The notes: a model not told the origin generated them from the sequence alone. A stretch of 64,000 nucleotides of DNA from Actinokineospora enzanensis DSM 44649 (GCF_000374445.1 NZ_KB894414.1:115569-179568), one strand, 5' to 3'. Shown: positions 54,391-63,569, counted from the stretch's first letter. Made by a program: numbers and translations.

Positions 54391-55304
54391 GCCGCCACCT
54401 CCTCGGTGTGCTCCGAGACGACATTCCGGAACAACTCGGTCAACGACTGCCGCCGCCTGCTGAACTCCACCACCGGCCCGGTCGCCAACGCGGCCCGCAA
54501 CACGGCCTGGTCATCGGCCCCGTCCGCCAACTCCAACACCGTCCGACTACCGAGATGCTCCGTCACCGTGACCCCCGGCACCCCATCCGCCCACCCCGGC
54601 ACCGCCCCCGGCGCCTCAACCACGAGATGCACGGTCCCCCCGGCCCGCAACGCGTCCACGGTGTCACAGGCCACCATCTGTCCACTCCGGACAATGCCGA
54701 CCCGATGGCACAGCCGCTCGACCAGATCCAGCTGGTGACTGGAGAACACCACCGGCACCCCCTCCGCCGCCTTGTCCAACAACACCCGACTCATCACATC
54801 CACGGCCACCGGGTCCAACCCGGAGAACGGCTCATCGAGAACGAGAATCGACGGATCATGCACCAGCGCCGCGGCCAGCTGCACCCGCTGCTGATTCCCC
54901 AGACTCAACTTCTGCACCTCATCCCCGAGCCGCTCCGCCACCCCCAGCCGTTCCGTCCACTCCACCACGGACCGCTTAGCCGTCACAGCTGACAAACCGT
55001 GCAACCGAGCCAGGTAGACGAGCTGCTCCCCCACCTTCATCTTGGGATAAAGCCCCCGCTCCTCCGGCATATACCCGATATGCCGCCGAGTTTCGAGGGT
55101 AATGGGCTCCCCACCCCACCGAACCACCCCACTATCGGCCGCAAGCACCCCCAACGCAATCCGCATCGTGGTCGTCTTCCCGGCCCCGTTGGACCCGACA
55201 AACCCGAACAACTCCCCCGCCGCGACCTCGAACGCCATCTCCCGCAACGCCACGACGTCCCCGTACCTCTTGGAGACCCGATCGATCTCCAACCGCCGCT
55301 CCAC
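54387..55304 (-). CDS. ABC transporter ATPase (NatA-like)
   Basis: 305 aa. Walker A GSNGAGKTT, signature LSLGNQQRVQLAAALV, Walker B ILVLDEPFSGLDP and H-loop FSSHQ, all intact. DUF4162-type C-terminal tail. GTG 55304 has GGAGGGG upstream. Its 5' part is overlapped, in another frame, by the read-through portion of the serine integrase frame. Partner of the following permease gene. Confidence 0.92.
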   Translation of the reverse strand: MERRLEIDRVSKRYGDVVALREMAFEVAAGELFGFVGSNGAGKTTTMRIALGVLAADSGVVRWGGEPITLETRRHIGYMPEERGLYPKMKVGEQLVYLARLHGLSAVTAKRSVVEWTERLGVAERLGDEVQKLSLGNQQRVQLAAALVHDPSILVLDEPFSGLDPVAVDVMSRVLLDKAAEGVPVVFSSHQLDLVERLCHRVGIVRSGQMVACDTVDALRAGGTVHLVVEAPGAVPGWADGVPGVTVTEHLGSRTVLELADGADDQAVLRAALATGPVVEFSRRRQSLTELFRNVVSEHTEEVAA

Positions 55305-57445
55305 CTGGCAGCCACCCCTCCCACGTCGACCCTGACCTGCGCACATCCTGCCCGCCCGCAAGCGGACCGACATCCGGTATCACCCCTAGTGGACCACCCC
55401 GGCCCACCCGCCACACCCGGACCCCGGACCCGGTAGGGTGTGGGCTGCCAGCCCTCGTAGCTCAGGGGATAGAGCATCGGTTTCCTAAACCGTGTGTCGC
55501 AGGTTCGAATCCTGCCGGGGGCACGTACAGCATCCACACAAGCGCCTGAGCCGCCCTGGCCAGGCGTTTCGTGTTTGTCGATCATGGTGTTGATGGATTC
55601 CGCCGTGCTGATGATCTCCGGAAGGTTGTCGCCCGGCAGGCGAACGCTGATGGTCACGTGGTCACCATCGTCAGAGAGAGTGACGGACAGACTGACCGCC
55701 TCGAACAGACGGCGCAGCAACGGTTCCGGCGCCTCGGACAGATGTCCTACCAGGTAGGGAAGCGCGTCCAACAGATCTACGTCCGCCGTGTCGGGGCGGG
55801 CAGGTTCCGCGTCGTCAGCAGCGTCTAGGGCAGCGACAAGGGACAGGGCCGCGTGGCGTTCAGCTTCCAGGTCGTTGTAGGTGCCCCGCAGTGCCCTGGT
55901 GAACGGGTCGTCAGGATCGCCATCTTGTGCCTGTCGCATGATCGAGTTCTGGCGTCGGGACAGGTCCGCCAATACCCGCCGCAACCGGTCGCGTTCGGCG
56001 TCTCGTGCTTGGGCTTCCCGGTCATCCACGGTGGACAGGTCAGCCGCCAGGATGGTGCGGCGGTTCGGTCCCAGGACCCTGTCGGCGAAGAACCGGGACA
56101 CCGCGTCCAACACGGCGTCTTCCCGCAGGTAGACCGCTTTCGGGTGACCTGCGTACTTGTCCGGGCGTCCTCGGTTGTTGTTCTTCGGCCAGCACATGTA
56201 GTAGGCGGATTGGTGCCGGACGTTGCCGTTCATCCGCCTACCGCAGTGGCAGAACAGCAGACCTCGGAACACGTAGGTCCGTAGCGTTTCCGGGTGGGCG
56301 TTCGGGGTGTTGGCGTCGCGTGAGCCGCGTCGGGCGGTGCGGCGGGCGTTGAGTTCGTCGTACATCCATTTCGGGATCAACGGCTCATGCGCCGGTTCCA
56401 GCGACCAGACCCACAGCGCCGGGTCGTTGACCTTCCCTCCGCGTGAGCGTGAGGCGCGGCGGTTGAACACCTGGTATCCGGTGTACTTGGGGTTCCGCAG
56501 GATCTCGTACACCGACGTCTTCCCCCACGCGCCACGCGCACGCCGCCCACCGGGCGGGGTCGGCGGCGGGTACTTCACCGGGTCGGCGTTGAGCCGGTCG
56601 GCGATGGTGTCATAGCCGATGCCCTCGTGATACCGCCACAGCACGATCTGAGTCACCGTTTCACCCAGCACACCGTCGGGCTCAAGCCGAGTCTTGGTCT
56701 GCCCCTTGTCGGCTTTCGTCGGGTTGGGGTGGCGGAAGGTCTTCGCTTTGTAGCCGTAGGGGGCTTTGCCGATGTTCCACCCTTCCCGCACGTGGGTACA
56801 GAGCCCGCCCCACGATTGCTCCAGGGTGTTCAACACCTCGTATTCGGCGACGGACTGGTTGATGCGCCGTTGCAGAATCCGCTGAGCACGGCTACCGGTG
56901 AGCGTGATGGGCTCGTTGGCCGCGAACAGCGGCACGCCCGCGTTTTCCAACTCCCGCTCGATCGACAGACCCTCGAACGTGCGCCGCGCCACCCGAGAGA
57001 CGCTTTCGCAGATCACCACATCGAAACGCCGCCCAGGATGCGCCGCTTCCGCCAGCAGGTCGGCCACACCACCGTCACGTGGGATGGGGATGTCGTACTT
57101 CTCGTAGTCGGTGCGCTGTCCGCGCGCGTCCAGTTCGAGCCGCCCGGACTCGACGTCGTAGAAGTGGGCGACGATCACCCACGACTCCGGGATCGCCGTA
57201 CGGCTGTTGCCCAACTGCCGCATCGCCGACTGGCGCGGGTCTTGTTGGTCGTCGGTCGAGGTCCGCCCGAGCCACGCGACCCGGATCTCGTCACGCATGA
57301 GCGCCAGCGGCGCACCCAGCGGCGACACCGCGTAGTCGGACAAGCCGGATGGGCCGGACACTGGCACGGACGCCGCCAGCGACACAGCCCGTCTCGTCAA
57401 GCCGGGAGCGGGCGGGTTGACCACCGGATCATCTGATCGCCTCAT
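55037..57445 (-). CDS. Large serine integrase; frame runs out of the element
   Basis: Catalytic N-terminal resolvase domain with nucleophile Ser in WLGRTSTDDQQDP, ICESVSRVARRTFEG, then a recombinase domain (GKAPYGYKAK), a zinc ribbon (LLFCHCGRRMNGN...YYMC), and a coiled-coil helix region. ATG 57445 overlaps the upstream gene's stop as ATGA. The frame does not stop inside the element: it crosses the attachment site, reads through tRNA-Arg antisense and continues in host DNA to 55037. The element-encoded part ends near residue 641. In the circular form the same frame would stop 31 codons past the junction (see findings). Confidence 0.85.
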   Translation of the reverse strand: MRRSDDPVVNPPAPGLTRRAVSLAASVPVSGPSGLSDYAVSPLGAPLALMRDEIRVAWLGRTSTDDQQDPRQSAMRQLGNSRTAIPESWVIVAHFYDVESGRLELDARGQRTDYEKYDIPIPRDGGVADLLAEAAHPGRRFDVVICESVSRVARRTFEGLSIERELENAGVPLFAANEPITLTGSRAQRILQRRINQSVAEYEVLNTLEQSWGGLCTHVREGWNIGKAPYGYKAKTFRHPNPTKADKGQTKTRLEPDGVLGETVTQIVLWRYHEGIGYDTIADRLNADPVKYPPPTPPGGRRARGAWGKTSVYEILRNPKYTGYQVFNRRASRSRGGKVNDPALWVWSLEPAHEPLIPKWMYDELNARRTARRGSRDANTPNAHPETLRTYVFRGLLFCHCGRRMNGNVRHQSAYYMCWPKNNNRGRPDKYAGHPKAVYLREDAVLDAVSRFFADRVLGPNRRTILAADLSTVDDREAQARDAERDRLRRVLADLSRRQNSIMRQAQDGDPDDPFTRALRGTYNDLEAERHAALSLVAALDAADDAEPARPDTADVDLLDALPYLVGHLSEAPEPLLRRLFEAVSLSVTLSDDGDHVTISVRLPGDNLPEIISTAESINTMIDKHETPGQGGSGACVDAVRAPGRIRTCDTRFRKPMLYPLSYEGWQPTPYRVRGPGVAGGPGWSTRGDTGCRSACGRAGCAQVRVDVGGVAARWSGGWRSIGSPRGTGTSWRCGRWRSRSRRGSCSGLSGPTGPGRRPRCGLRWGCLRPIVGWFGGVGSPLPSKLGGISGICRRSGGFIPR
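55451..55523 (+). tRNA. tRNA-Arg (CCT), integration target
   Basis: 73-nt tRNA. Acceptor GCCCTCG with CGGGGGC, D arm GCTC...GAGC, anticodon arm TCGGT-TTCCTAA-ACCGT with anticodon CCT for AGG, T arm GCAGG-TTCGAAT-CCTGC. Discriminator A, no encoded CCA. The 3' end abuts the integrated element at 55524; the tRNA remains complete. Confidence 0.95.
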
Positions 57446-58122
57446 GCCGCATTCCTTTCATCAGATGATCTCCGGGCGTCAGCCCAATTCAGCAAGTCAA
57501 GAACAGCAGCGGCAAGCTCGCCTCGAATACGCTTACCCTCGCCGCCATTCACCCGGGAGACGTGGCCGGAATAGATTCGGCCTGACTTCCCGCGCCGCCT
57601 TTCATGATACCGCCATACACCCCCATCGGTCACGCATTTACTGGCGTCATCAAGCGCATACGACTTACCGAGTGGGATGACAGTCGCGTCCGGACCGTCC
57701 GGCACAGGAACGGACTTCCCGTTCGCAAGATCGAACACCGCGGCCTGACCGGCAGCGCGTCCCAGCGTCAACGCATCCGACAGGGTCCGCACAACCACCG
57801 CCACGAACAGCCACACCTGCCCGGACGCGAGGTCGCGCCAGCCACTGAGCACGCGTCCGGGCAACGCCAGGGCGCGGTCCGCGTCGGTCAGGTAGCGGAC
57901 AAGGTCGTCAGCGATCACGGGTTCGTTGTAGACCCGCTCCCAGTACGGATCGACCGACACCGCGTAGCCCTCGACCACATCGGCCCCGGTGGCAGGGTCG
58001 ACCACGAAGCCACCGTCAGGCACCGCCAGCGCAGCGGCCAGTGTGGACCAACGGGCGGCGGGCAAGGATGGCCACGACCTGACTGAGGGTGGTTGGTGGC
58101 GTGGAGCGGGTTGAGCAGACAA
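57442..58122 (-). CDS. Element-encoded protein, unknown function
   Basis: 226 aa, no recognised domain. A WSTLAAALAVPDGGFVVDPATGADV segment, ALPGRVLSGWRDLASGQVWLFVAVVVRTLSDAL, and a C-terminal ERRRGKSGRIYSGHVSRVNGGEGKRIRGELAAAVLDLLNWA helix-rich part. TTG 58122 is preferred because GGAGGG lies seven bases upstream. Co-translated with the integrase through ATGA; it could be a recombination directionality factor, but that is a guess from position only. Confidence 0.65.
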   Translation of the reverse strand: MSAQPAPRHQPPSVRSWPSLPAARWSTLAAALAVPDGGFVVDPATGADVVEGYAVSVDPYWERVYNEPVIADDLVRYLTDADRALALPGRVLSGWRDLASGQVWLFVAVVVRTLSDALTLGRAAGQAAVFDLANGKSVPVPDGPDATVIPLGKSYALDDASKCVTDGGVWRYHERRRGKSGRIYSGHVSRVNGGEGKRIRGELAAAVLDLLNWADARRSSDERNAA

Positions 58123-58568
58123 CGGGACGCCCTCCAGCGAACACGGCGGGTTCGCCTTCGGCGAACTGACATCCCTGAAAACCAATCGTAACGCCGTTTT
58201 TGGACACGGCGGTTCCTGTGAGTTTCTGACGCCGCGGAGCCAGCCCGGCGCGGCAGTCGAATCGGCCCGACACTACTCGTTCTGATGCCGAGTTGGCCGA
58301 CGCACGGGAGGACCCCACACCCCCGCCTGCCAGGCACTATGCAATCCCTGCCCTCCCCTCACCTAATGGGAGGAGGCGTCGGTGGAGTAGGCGGAGGAGG
58401 GGTGAGACGAGAGGCCGCCGAGTCGGCGTCGATCTATGAAAGACGGGCCGTGAATAGACGGCAGTGCGGCATCCGCTGCCGGTTTCCGTCGTCGTCAGAG
58501 ATCGGCCAAGTCTGCCTGAAACGTCTCTTGACCTGCACCGCTAGTAGATCGCTAGTCGGGCACCACGC
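58123..58568. other. Intergenic stretch between element genes
   Basis: About 450 bases without a convincing gene. A purine-rich run (GGAGGCGGAGGAGGGG type) and a small palindrome around GCCGTTTTTGGACACGGC near 58190 are visible. Lower coding character than the flanks. Confidence 0.4.
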
Positions 58569-60023
58569 CTATCTGAGAAGATCAATTCGGTGGCGCCACG
58601 CTAGTTCGAGTGCCGCGGCGGCTCCCGGTGACAGTCGCTGGGAGTCTCGTAGCCAGGTGAGGGTGTTTTCCTCGAAGGGCAGCGCGCGGCTCGGTACGGT
58701 TCCTTCGGTGTTGGAGTCTACTGCGTCGGCGAAGAGTTGGTCGTAGAGTTCGGGTTGGAACACGGCCACTGTGAGGATGTCGCAGGCGAGGGTCAGGGCG
58801 TCGAGGGTGAGGCCCAGGCACCACACGCGGATGCGGCCATCGGCCAGGGCCTGGTCCATGGTGGCGAAAGGTTCAAGCTGCCCGTACCGGATGGGTTTGC
58901 CGCTGCCGTCGTATTCGTCGTGTCCCAGCAGTTCCTCGGCGTACTCGCGTTGGATGTTGCGCCAGAGGGAGAAGTCTTCGGCGATGGCTTCTGGGATCAC
59001 CGACGATGGTTGGAAGATACCGGCGGGTAGCAGGTGGATCATGCCGCCGCCTCCGGCCACCTTGTCGCTGTCGCGTTGGTGCAGCACGACGCAGGGGCTT
59101 TCGCCGCCTCGGATGGTCAAGGTGCCGACCGCGCCCATGACGGGTCGGCGGGTCAGGTCGAAGGGGTTTCCGATCAGCTTGCGGAAGGGCAGGCGCCGCC
59201 AGGATGCTCGGGGGACCAGGGTTTCGCCGGTCAGGTGTTGGGTTGCGAACTCGTGGGCGAGGGCTTCGTTGGTGTCGATGGCGTCGAAGAAGCCCATCTG
59301 TCCGAACGACATGCGCAAGGTTGGGACCGACCAATCTAGGGCGACCGTGCGGAAGCAGAGTCGGTTCTCGAACAGCCGCGGGGCGGCCAAGTCCCGCACC
59401 GCAGCGTGGTAGCTGCGGAAGCGTCGTTCAGAGCTGAGCAGTGGGCGTAGCAACGCTGTCGCGTTCTCGGTTCCGGACACCGCTGACTGTGGTGCGTCGG
59501 GGTCGAGCACGAGGGAAATGCGGTCCAGCGGGATCGGTTTCTGCGGCAGCCAGTCTGGCGCTGCGATCACCCCAGAGTGCTCAAGTCCTGGTACTCGAAA
59601 GTCCGGGTAGAGCCCTTCGGCCAGGCAAGCAAGTGACTGGCGGTTGCGACCCAGCGCCGCTCGGGTGGCCCGCCAAGTTGCTTGGTCGGCCTCGACCCGA
59701 GGGTCCGGTTGGTCGGCGGCGACCGGGAACATCAGCGGTTCGGTCGGCACACCGACCACTGGCGAAGCTGGTTGTCCCGTCTTTCGGAAGCCCAGTTCGT
59801 CGGCTGCCACGTCGAAGTACTCCGCCAGCAGCCGCCGGTAGAACGGTTGGGGCCAGACGACTTCGCCGCGTTCCCAGCGGCTGATGGTCTTGCGGGTGAT
59901 CTGAGGGTGCTGGTCGTGTCGTTGGGCAGCGTGGTTGTTGAGCGCGTCCGCCAGCTCCTGCTGCGAGAGTCCGGCGTTCTCCCGGAGCTGGTTCAACGCG
60001 GCGTTAGGCACGCGAGCAGGCAT
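58569..60023 (-). CDS. XRE regulator with large Nudix-like C-terminal region
   Basis: 484 aa. N-terminal HTH (ALNQLRENAGLSQQELADALNNHAAQ, then ITRKTISRWERGEVVWPQPF). The remainder (about 110-484) has a Nudix-like segment, with the helix NIQREYAEELLG matching the REUxEExG core, in a context of beta strands GGESPCVVLHQRDSDKVAGGG and GMIHLLPAGIFQPSS. It may sense a nucleotide-like or peptide-derived ligand. It reads away from the peptide-oxygenase operon with a shared 272-base control region, so it is the likely regulator. Confidence 0.8.
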   Translation of the reverse strand: MPARVPNAALNQLRENAGLSQQELADALNNHAAQRHDQHPQITRKTISRWERGEVVWPQPFYRRLLAEYFDVAADELGFRKTGQPASPVVGVPTEPLMFPVAADQPDPRVEADQATWRATRAALGRNRQSLACLAEGLYPDFRVPGLEHSGVIAAPDWLPQKPIPLDRISLVLDPDAPQSAVSGTENATALLRPLLSSERRFRSYHAAVRDLAAPRLFENRLCFRTVALDWSVPTLRMSFGQMGFFDAIDTNEALAHEFATQHLTGETLVPRASWRRLPFRKLIGNPFDLTRRPVMGAVGTLTIRGGESPCVVLHQRDSDKVAGGGGMIHLLPAGIFQPSSVIPEAIAEDFSLWRNIQREYAEELLGHDEYDGSGKPIRYGQLEPFATMDQALADGRIRVWCLGLTLDALTLACDILTVAVFQPELYDQLFADAVDSNTEGTVPSRALPFEENTLTWLRDSQRLSPGAAAALELAWRHRIDLLR

Positions 60024-60295
60024 GGACACATCCCCACCGTAGAGGCCAGAACGCGCCGGGGCAGGCATGTCCCGTCAATGTCCCACGACCGTCCCGCAGG
60101 TGGGCGCTCGAAGTGGTTGGGCACAGCCCCGCTGGTTGGTGGAATTGATCTCGTCGCCCCCGAATTGACAAGGCCAGCCGTGCCGACCCCTGTACGCCTC
60201 CGCCGCTGGCCTTGTCTCCACAAGAGAAACGAACGGGCGCGACCTGACACCGCACTCGACGGTCGTCAGCAACTCGCACGAGGAGGAACCTGCCC
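60024..60295. promoter_or_regulatory. Divergent control region with long inverted repeat
   Basis: GACAAGGCCAGC (60167-60178) and GCTGGCCTTGTC (60205-60216) are exact 12-base inverted copies with a 26-base gap, and TTGACA at 60165-60170 forms a -35-like box at the left copy. Probably operator sites for the XRE regulator. AGGAGGA (60281-60287) is a strong ribosome site for the peptide gene. Confidence 0.65.
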
Positions 60296-60466
60296 ATGAA
60301 CGAGACCGACAACCAGACCGGCGGCGGCGTGGTCGTCGCCGTCCAGCGACTCGGCACCATCCGGGGTCGAATGGACGCCCAGCACTCCGACGGCGCGCAG
60401 GACGCGGGCGGCGACGGCCACGGCAGTTCCGGTGGCGACGGGCTGAACATCCCCGAGTCGTCCTGA
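60296..60466 (+). CDS. 56-aa candidate precursor peptide
   Basis: 56 residues: a polar start (MNETDNQTGGG), a hydrophobic/basic middle (VVVAVQRLGTIRGRMDAQHS), and a Gly/Asp/Ser-rich second half (GAQDAGGDGHGSSGGDGLN) ending IPESS. No signal peptide or cysteine. ATG 60296 has a strong AGGAGGA site eight bases upstream. It lies 13 bases before the oxygenase gene. A leader-like first half and flexible Gly-rich core would fit a RiPP precursor; it could also be a small regulatory protein. Confidence 0.65.
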   Translation: MNETDNQTGGGVVVAVQRLGTIRGRMDAQHSDGAQDAGGDGHGSSGGDGLNIPESS

Positions 60467-60479
60467 TCTGAGGCCGCCA

Positions 60480-61687
60480 TGCGACACCTCCTGGTTCAGG
60501 CGATCGAGAAGGCGCTCGACTGGTCCGGCCCGGACCGGCTCGGGCAGGGATTCGTCCGCGGCGCGATGGACGATCCCGCCATCTGCGGACGGCTGCTGAC
60601 CCCGACACGGCTGCTGGACACCGTGATGCGGCGCAGCCTCGCGCCGCCGCAGTTGCGGTGCTTCCGCAAGGGCGACGAACTGCACCCGGACGCCTACCTC
60701 ACCCATCAGGTGACCCGACGAGGTCAGACGCTGCCGGTGGCCAACATGGACCGGCTGGGCCAACTGCTCAAGTCGGGGTGCACCCTGGTGCTGGACGCGC
60801 TGGACTCGTTCGACCCCACGATGGAGATCGCCTGCCGGGCGCTGCAATGGTGGTCACGGGAGTTGACACAGGTCAACACCTACCTCACCACCAACGACGC
60901 GGCCGGATTCTCCCTGCACTGGGACGACCACGACGTGGTTATCGTCCAGTTGGCCGGGGAGAAGTCCTGGGAGGTGCGGGGCTCGTCCCGGGTGGCGCCG
61001 ATGTACCGCGACGCCGAACCCAACGACGAGCCCAGTCCCGACATCGTCTGGTCGGGCACCATGCAGGCCGGGGACGTCATGCACATCCCGCGCGGCTACT
61101 GGCACCAAGCGACACGCACCGACTGCGGCGAGGGGTTCAGCCTCCACGTCACGTTCGGGTTCGTGAAGCGCACCGGTGTCGACTGGCTGAACTGGGTGGC
61201 AGATCGCAGCCGGGAACGGGAGTGGTTCCGCCACGACCTCGACCGCTGGGGCAGCCCCGACGACCAGTTCGCCCAGCAGTGCGGATTGGCCGATGGCGTC
61301 TCCGGCCTGCTCAAGACCTACCCCATCGACACGTACCTGGCTGCCCGCGAGCAGGAGCGACAGCCACCCCGCCACGTGGCCACGGGCGGCGTGTTCGGAC
61401 CACCTGAAGCGGTGATCTGCGTGACCGACTTCCCGCCGCACATCGAGCGGGAAGGAACCATGCTCACCGTCTCTGCAGCCGGGCGGCGGATCACCTTCAC
61501 CGACACCGTCGAGCCCGCTCTACGGCTGTTGCTCAGCGGCCGACCGGTCACCGTCACTGCGGCCACGGAAGCAGCGGGCACGAGCGTCACCGACCTGGTG
61601 CAAGTACTGATCAAGGAGGGGTTGTGCGCGGAACTGACCGAGGCGTTGTCCTCGGCCTGTACCGATCTGCTCCCACCCGGGAACTGA
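60480..61687 (+). CDS. JmjC/ROX-like 2-oxoglutarate oxygenase
   Basis: 402 aa. Cupin fold of the ribosomal-oxygenase (RoxA/ycfD) type. Iron ligands His147 and Asp149 in FSLHWDDHD and His209 in IPRGYWHQ; Lys162 in EKSW is positioned to bind 2-oxoglutarate. A C-terminal winged-helix-like region follows (TFTDTVEPALRLLLSGRPVTVTAATEAAG), as in ROX enzymes. These hydroxylate Arg or His side chains of proteins. Next to a small peptide gene, peptide hydroxylation is the simplest role. Confidence 0.82.
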
Positions 61688-62460
61688 TCGAAACCGCGCG
61701 TGACCTCGGCGTGGTGGGCATCGACACCGCCTTCAACTACCAGCGGTTCAACTCCCACCGCCACCTCGCGCACGTCGCCGGCGATCTCCTGGACGACTTC
61801 ACCATCTCCACCAAGGTGGGGTTCTTCCCCGGGAGCGACCCGGCGGCGTGCGCGCTGCACTCACTCGACCCGCGCCGCCTGCGTGAGGCCGTCGAGCAGT
61901 CAGCCGAGAGCCTGGGTCGCGTGCCCGACGTGGTGTTCCTCCACTCCCCCGAACGCAGCCTAACCGGCCGCGCTCCCGAGGAAGCTCTTGATGCAGCCTG
62001 CATCACCCTGGCCGACGCCCAGCGCGCTGGGCTGTGCCGCGCCTGGGGCATTGCCACCTGGGACCCGCGTTCACTCATCACAGCCCCACCACCGACGCTG
62101 CCGTCAGTGTTGCTGCTGCGATCCGGCCTGTCCGTCGCGCACCCGATCCTGACCGCGTGCGAACGCCTCATCGAGCTATGCGACCTACCGGCAACCAACG
62201 TGTGGGGCATGTCCCCTTTCGGTGGCGACGCACGAGAAGCGGCATGGCAAGAGGTCGACCTCACCGACTTCACGCCAGCAAGCGCCCCGAACACCGACAT
62301 CGCGTTCCGCGTGGCCTACGACCTGCCACCGGTCACACGGGTTGCCGTAGGCACCACCAACCGAGATCATCTCCGCAGTCTCGTCGCGGCCACCAACCTG
62401 CCGATCATCCCCGAGGCCGTCACCACCTACCGCGGACTCACCCGGGAGCACGACCGTTGA
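61624..62460 (+). CDS. Aldo-keto reductase
   Basis: 278 aa. Catalytic tetrad visible: Asp34 and Tyr39 in GIDTAFNYQ, Lys64 in ISTKVGF, His107 in VFLHSPE. NADPH-dependent reduction of a carbonyl is expected. The GTG start at 61624 lies inside the oxygenase gene (64-base overlap, different frame) and is supported by AAGGAGGGG at 61613-61621. The N-terminus is short for the family. Its TGA overlaps the next start as TTGA. Confidence 0.85.
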   Translation: MRGTDRGVVLGLYRSAPTRELIETARDLGVVGIDTAFNYQRFNSHRHLAHVAGDLLDDFTISTKVGFFPGSDPAACALHSLDPRRLREAVEQSAESLGRVPDVVFLHSPERSLTGRAPEEALDAACITLADAQRAGLCRAWGIATWDPRSLITAPPPTLPSVLLLRSGLSVAHPILTACERLIELCDLPATNVWGMSPFGGDAREAAWQEVDLTDFTPASAPNTDIAFRVAYDLPPVTRVAVGTTNRDHLRSLVAATNLPIIPEAVTTYRGLTREHDR

Positions 62461-63323
62461 CCACCGAGCCTGCCCACCGCCGCGACCTGCGCAAACAACC
62501 CATCGACGACATCGTCCGCACAGTCGAGCAGCGACTAGGCACCCAACTCGACCCCACCACCTTGGTCCGCAAACGACGCACACTCGGCGCACGCAGCGAC
62601 AGAGACACCTGGGTCCGAATCGAGGCCCGCCCACTCGTGCGGATCATCGCCCACGGACAACCCGGCGACGGCATCGAGGCCAGCGCCCACCTTGACGGCG
62701 TCGCTAAACCTCGCTGGCACGCAGCGGTCACGTGGCTGGACGAGGACACCGTCTGGCGAGCCGACGAAGTCGACCACGTACAGGGCACACCCATCCGCCA
62801 AGGCGCGTCACTGGCGACCGCGTCCACCCTGTCGCCCGCCTGGTGGCACACCTTCAACCAGTCACTCGACGCCCTAGCCGCGCACCACACCACCCGCACC
62901 GCGACCCCGGACACCCAACTCATCACCCAAGACCTAGTCACGACCACCATCGATCAGGTCTTCCCCGGACAGGTCGACACCCGACTGGACATCCTGGACT
63001 GGGTCCCCACCCACGCCGACCTGAACTGGTCCAACCTGCTCGCGCCCGACTGCGCGATCATCGACTGGGAGGACTTCGGGCTGGCCCCACGCGGCCTGGA
63101 CGCCGCAACCCTGTGGATCACCTCACTAAGTGTCCCTGACCTGGCCGAACGCATCCACCAGGAACGCCTAGCCGACCTCGCCAACCCCTCAGGACGACTC
63201 ATGGCGCTGTTCCACTGCGCCAAGATCCTCAGCGACACCACCGAACCTCACGATTCGCTCTATGCATCTGTGCAGGCAGTCGCAGCAGACTTGATGGCGA
63301 AGCAAGACCTTGCTCCCAGTTGA
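62457..63323 (+). CDS. APH-like (aminoglycoside phosphotransferase-fold) kinase
   Basis: 288 aa. Catalytic loop His186-x-Asp188 with Asn193 in THADLNWSNLL, and metal-binding Asp203 in CAIIDWEDFGLAPRGLD. The fold also phosphorylates small molecules and peptides, so the substrate is open. TTG 62457 overlaps the reductase TGA (TTGA), giving tight coupling with the peptide, oxygenase and reductase genes. Confidence 0.82.
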   Translation: MTTEPAHRRDLRKQPIDDIVRTVEQRLGTQLDPTTLVRKRRTLGARSDRDTWVRIEARPLVRIIAHGQPGDGIEASAHLDGVAKPRWHAAVTWLDEDTVWRADEVDHVQGTPIRQGASLATASTLSPAWWHTFNQSLDALAAHHTTRTATPDTQLITQDLVTTTIDQVFPGQVDTRLDILDWVPTHADLNWSNLLAPDCAIIDWEDFGLAPRGLDAATLWITSLSVPDLAERIHQERLADLANPSGRLMALFHCAKILSDTTEPHDSLYASVQAVAADLMAKQDLAPS

Positions 63324-63404
63324 CCGAGCGAGCGTCAGCAACCGGACACGGATGCTTCCAGACAACGACGCTGAGGGATGAGCAAGGTTGTTACTGTCTG
63401 TGTC

Positions 63405-63569
63405 ATGACCGACGAAACCCGCATCGCGTTGAAGAACTACGACAACCTCATTCGCAGCCGCGGGCTCGACGATGTCGAGCTGCACTGGGACAGCGACACC
63501 GTGGTCTACGGCGATGGCGGCGTGGACATCGATGTCCTTCTCGATCCCGGTTTCACTAGTGTCTCCTGA
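63405..63569 (+). CDS. 54-aa hypothetical protein
   Basis: 54 residues, acidic (TDETRIALKNYDNLIRSRGLDDVEL). ATG 63405 is preferred: TACTGT (63392-63397) fits a -10 box eight bases upstream, giving a leaderless transcript. An alternative ATG at 63378 has GAGGG with no spacer. Function unknown; last gene of the element. Confidence 0.5.
   Translation: MTDETRIALKNYDNLIRSRGLDDVELHWDSDTVVYGDGGVDIDVLLDPGFTSVS

Noticed and set aside
55037..55523. Integrase tail as a functional protein domain
   Set aside because: This part translates the tRNA and an ABC gene in the wrong frame, so it is a read-through tail, not an evolved domain.
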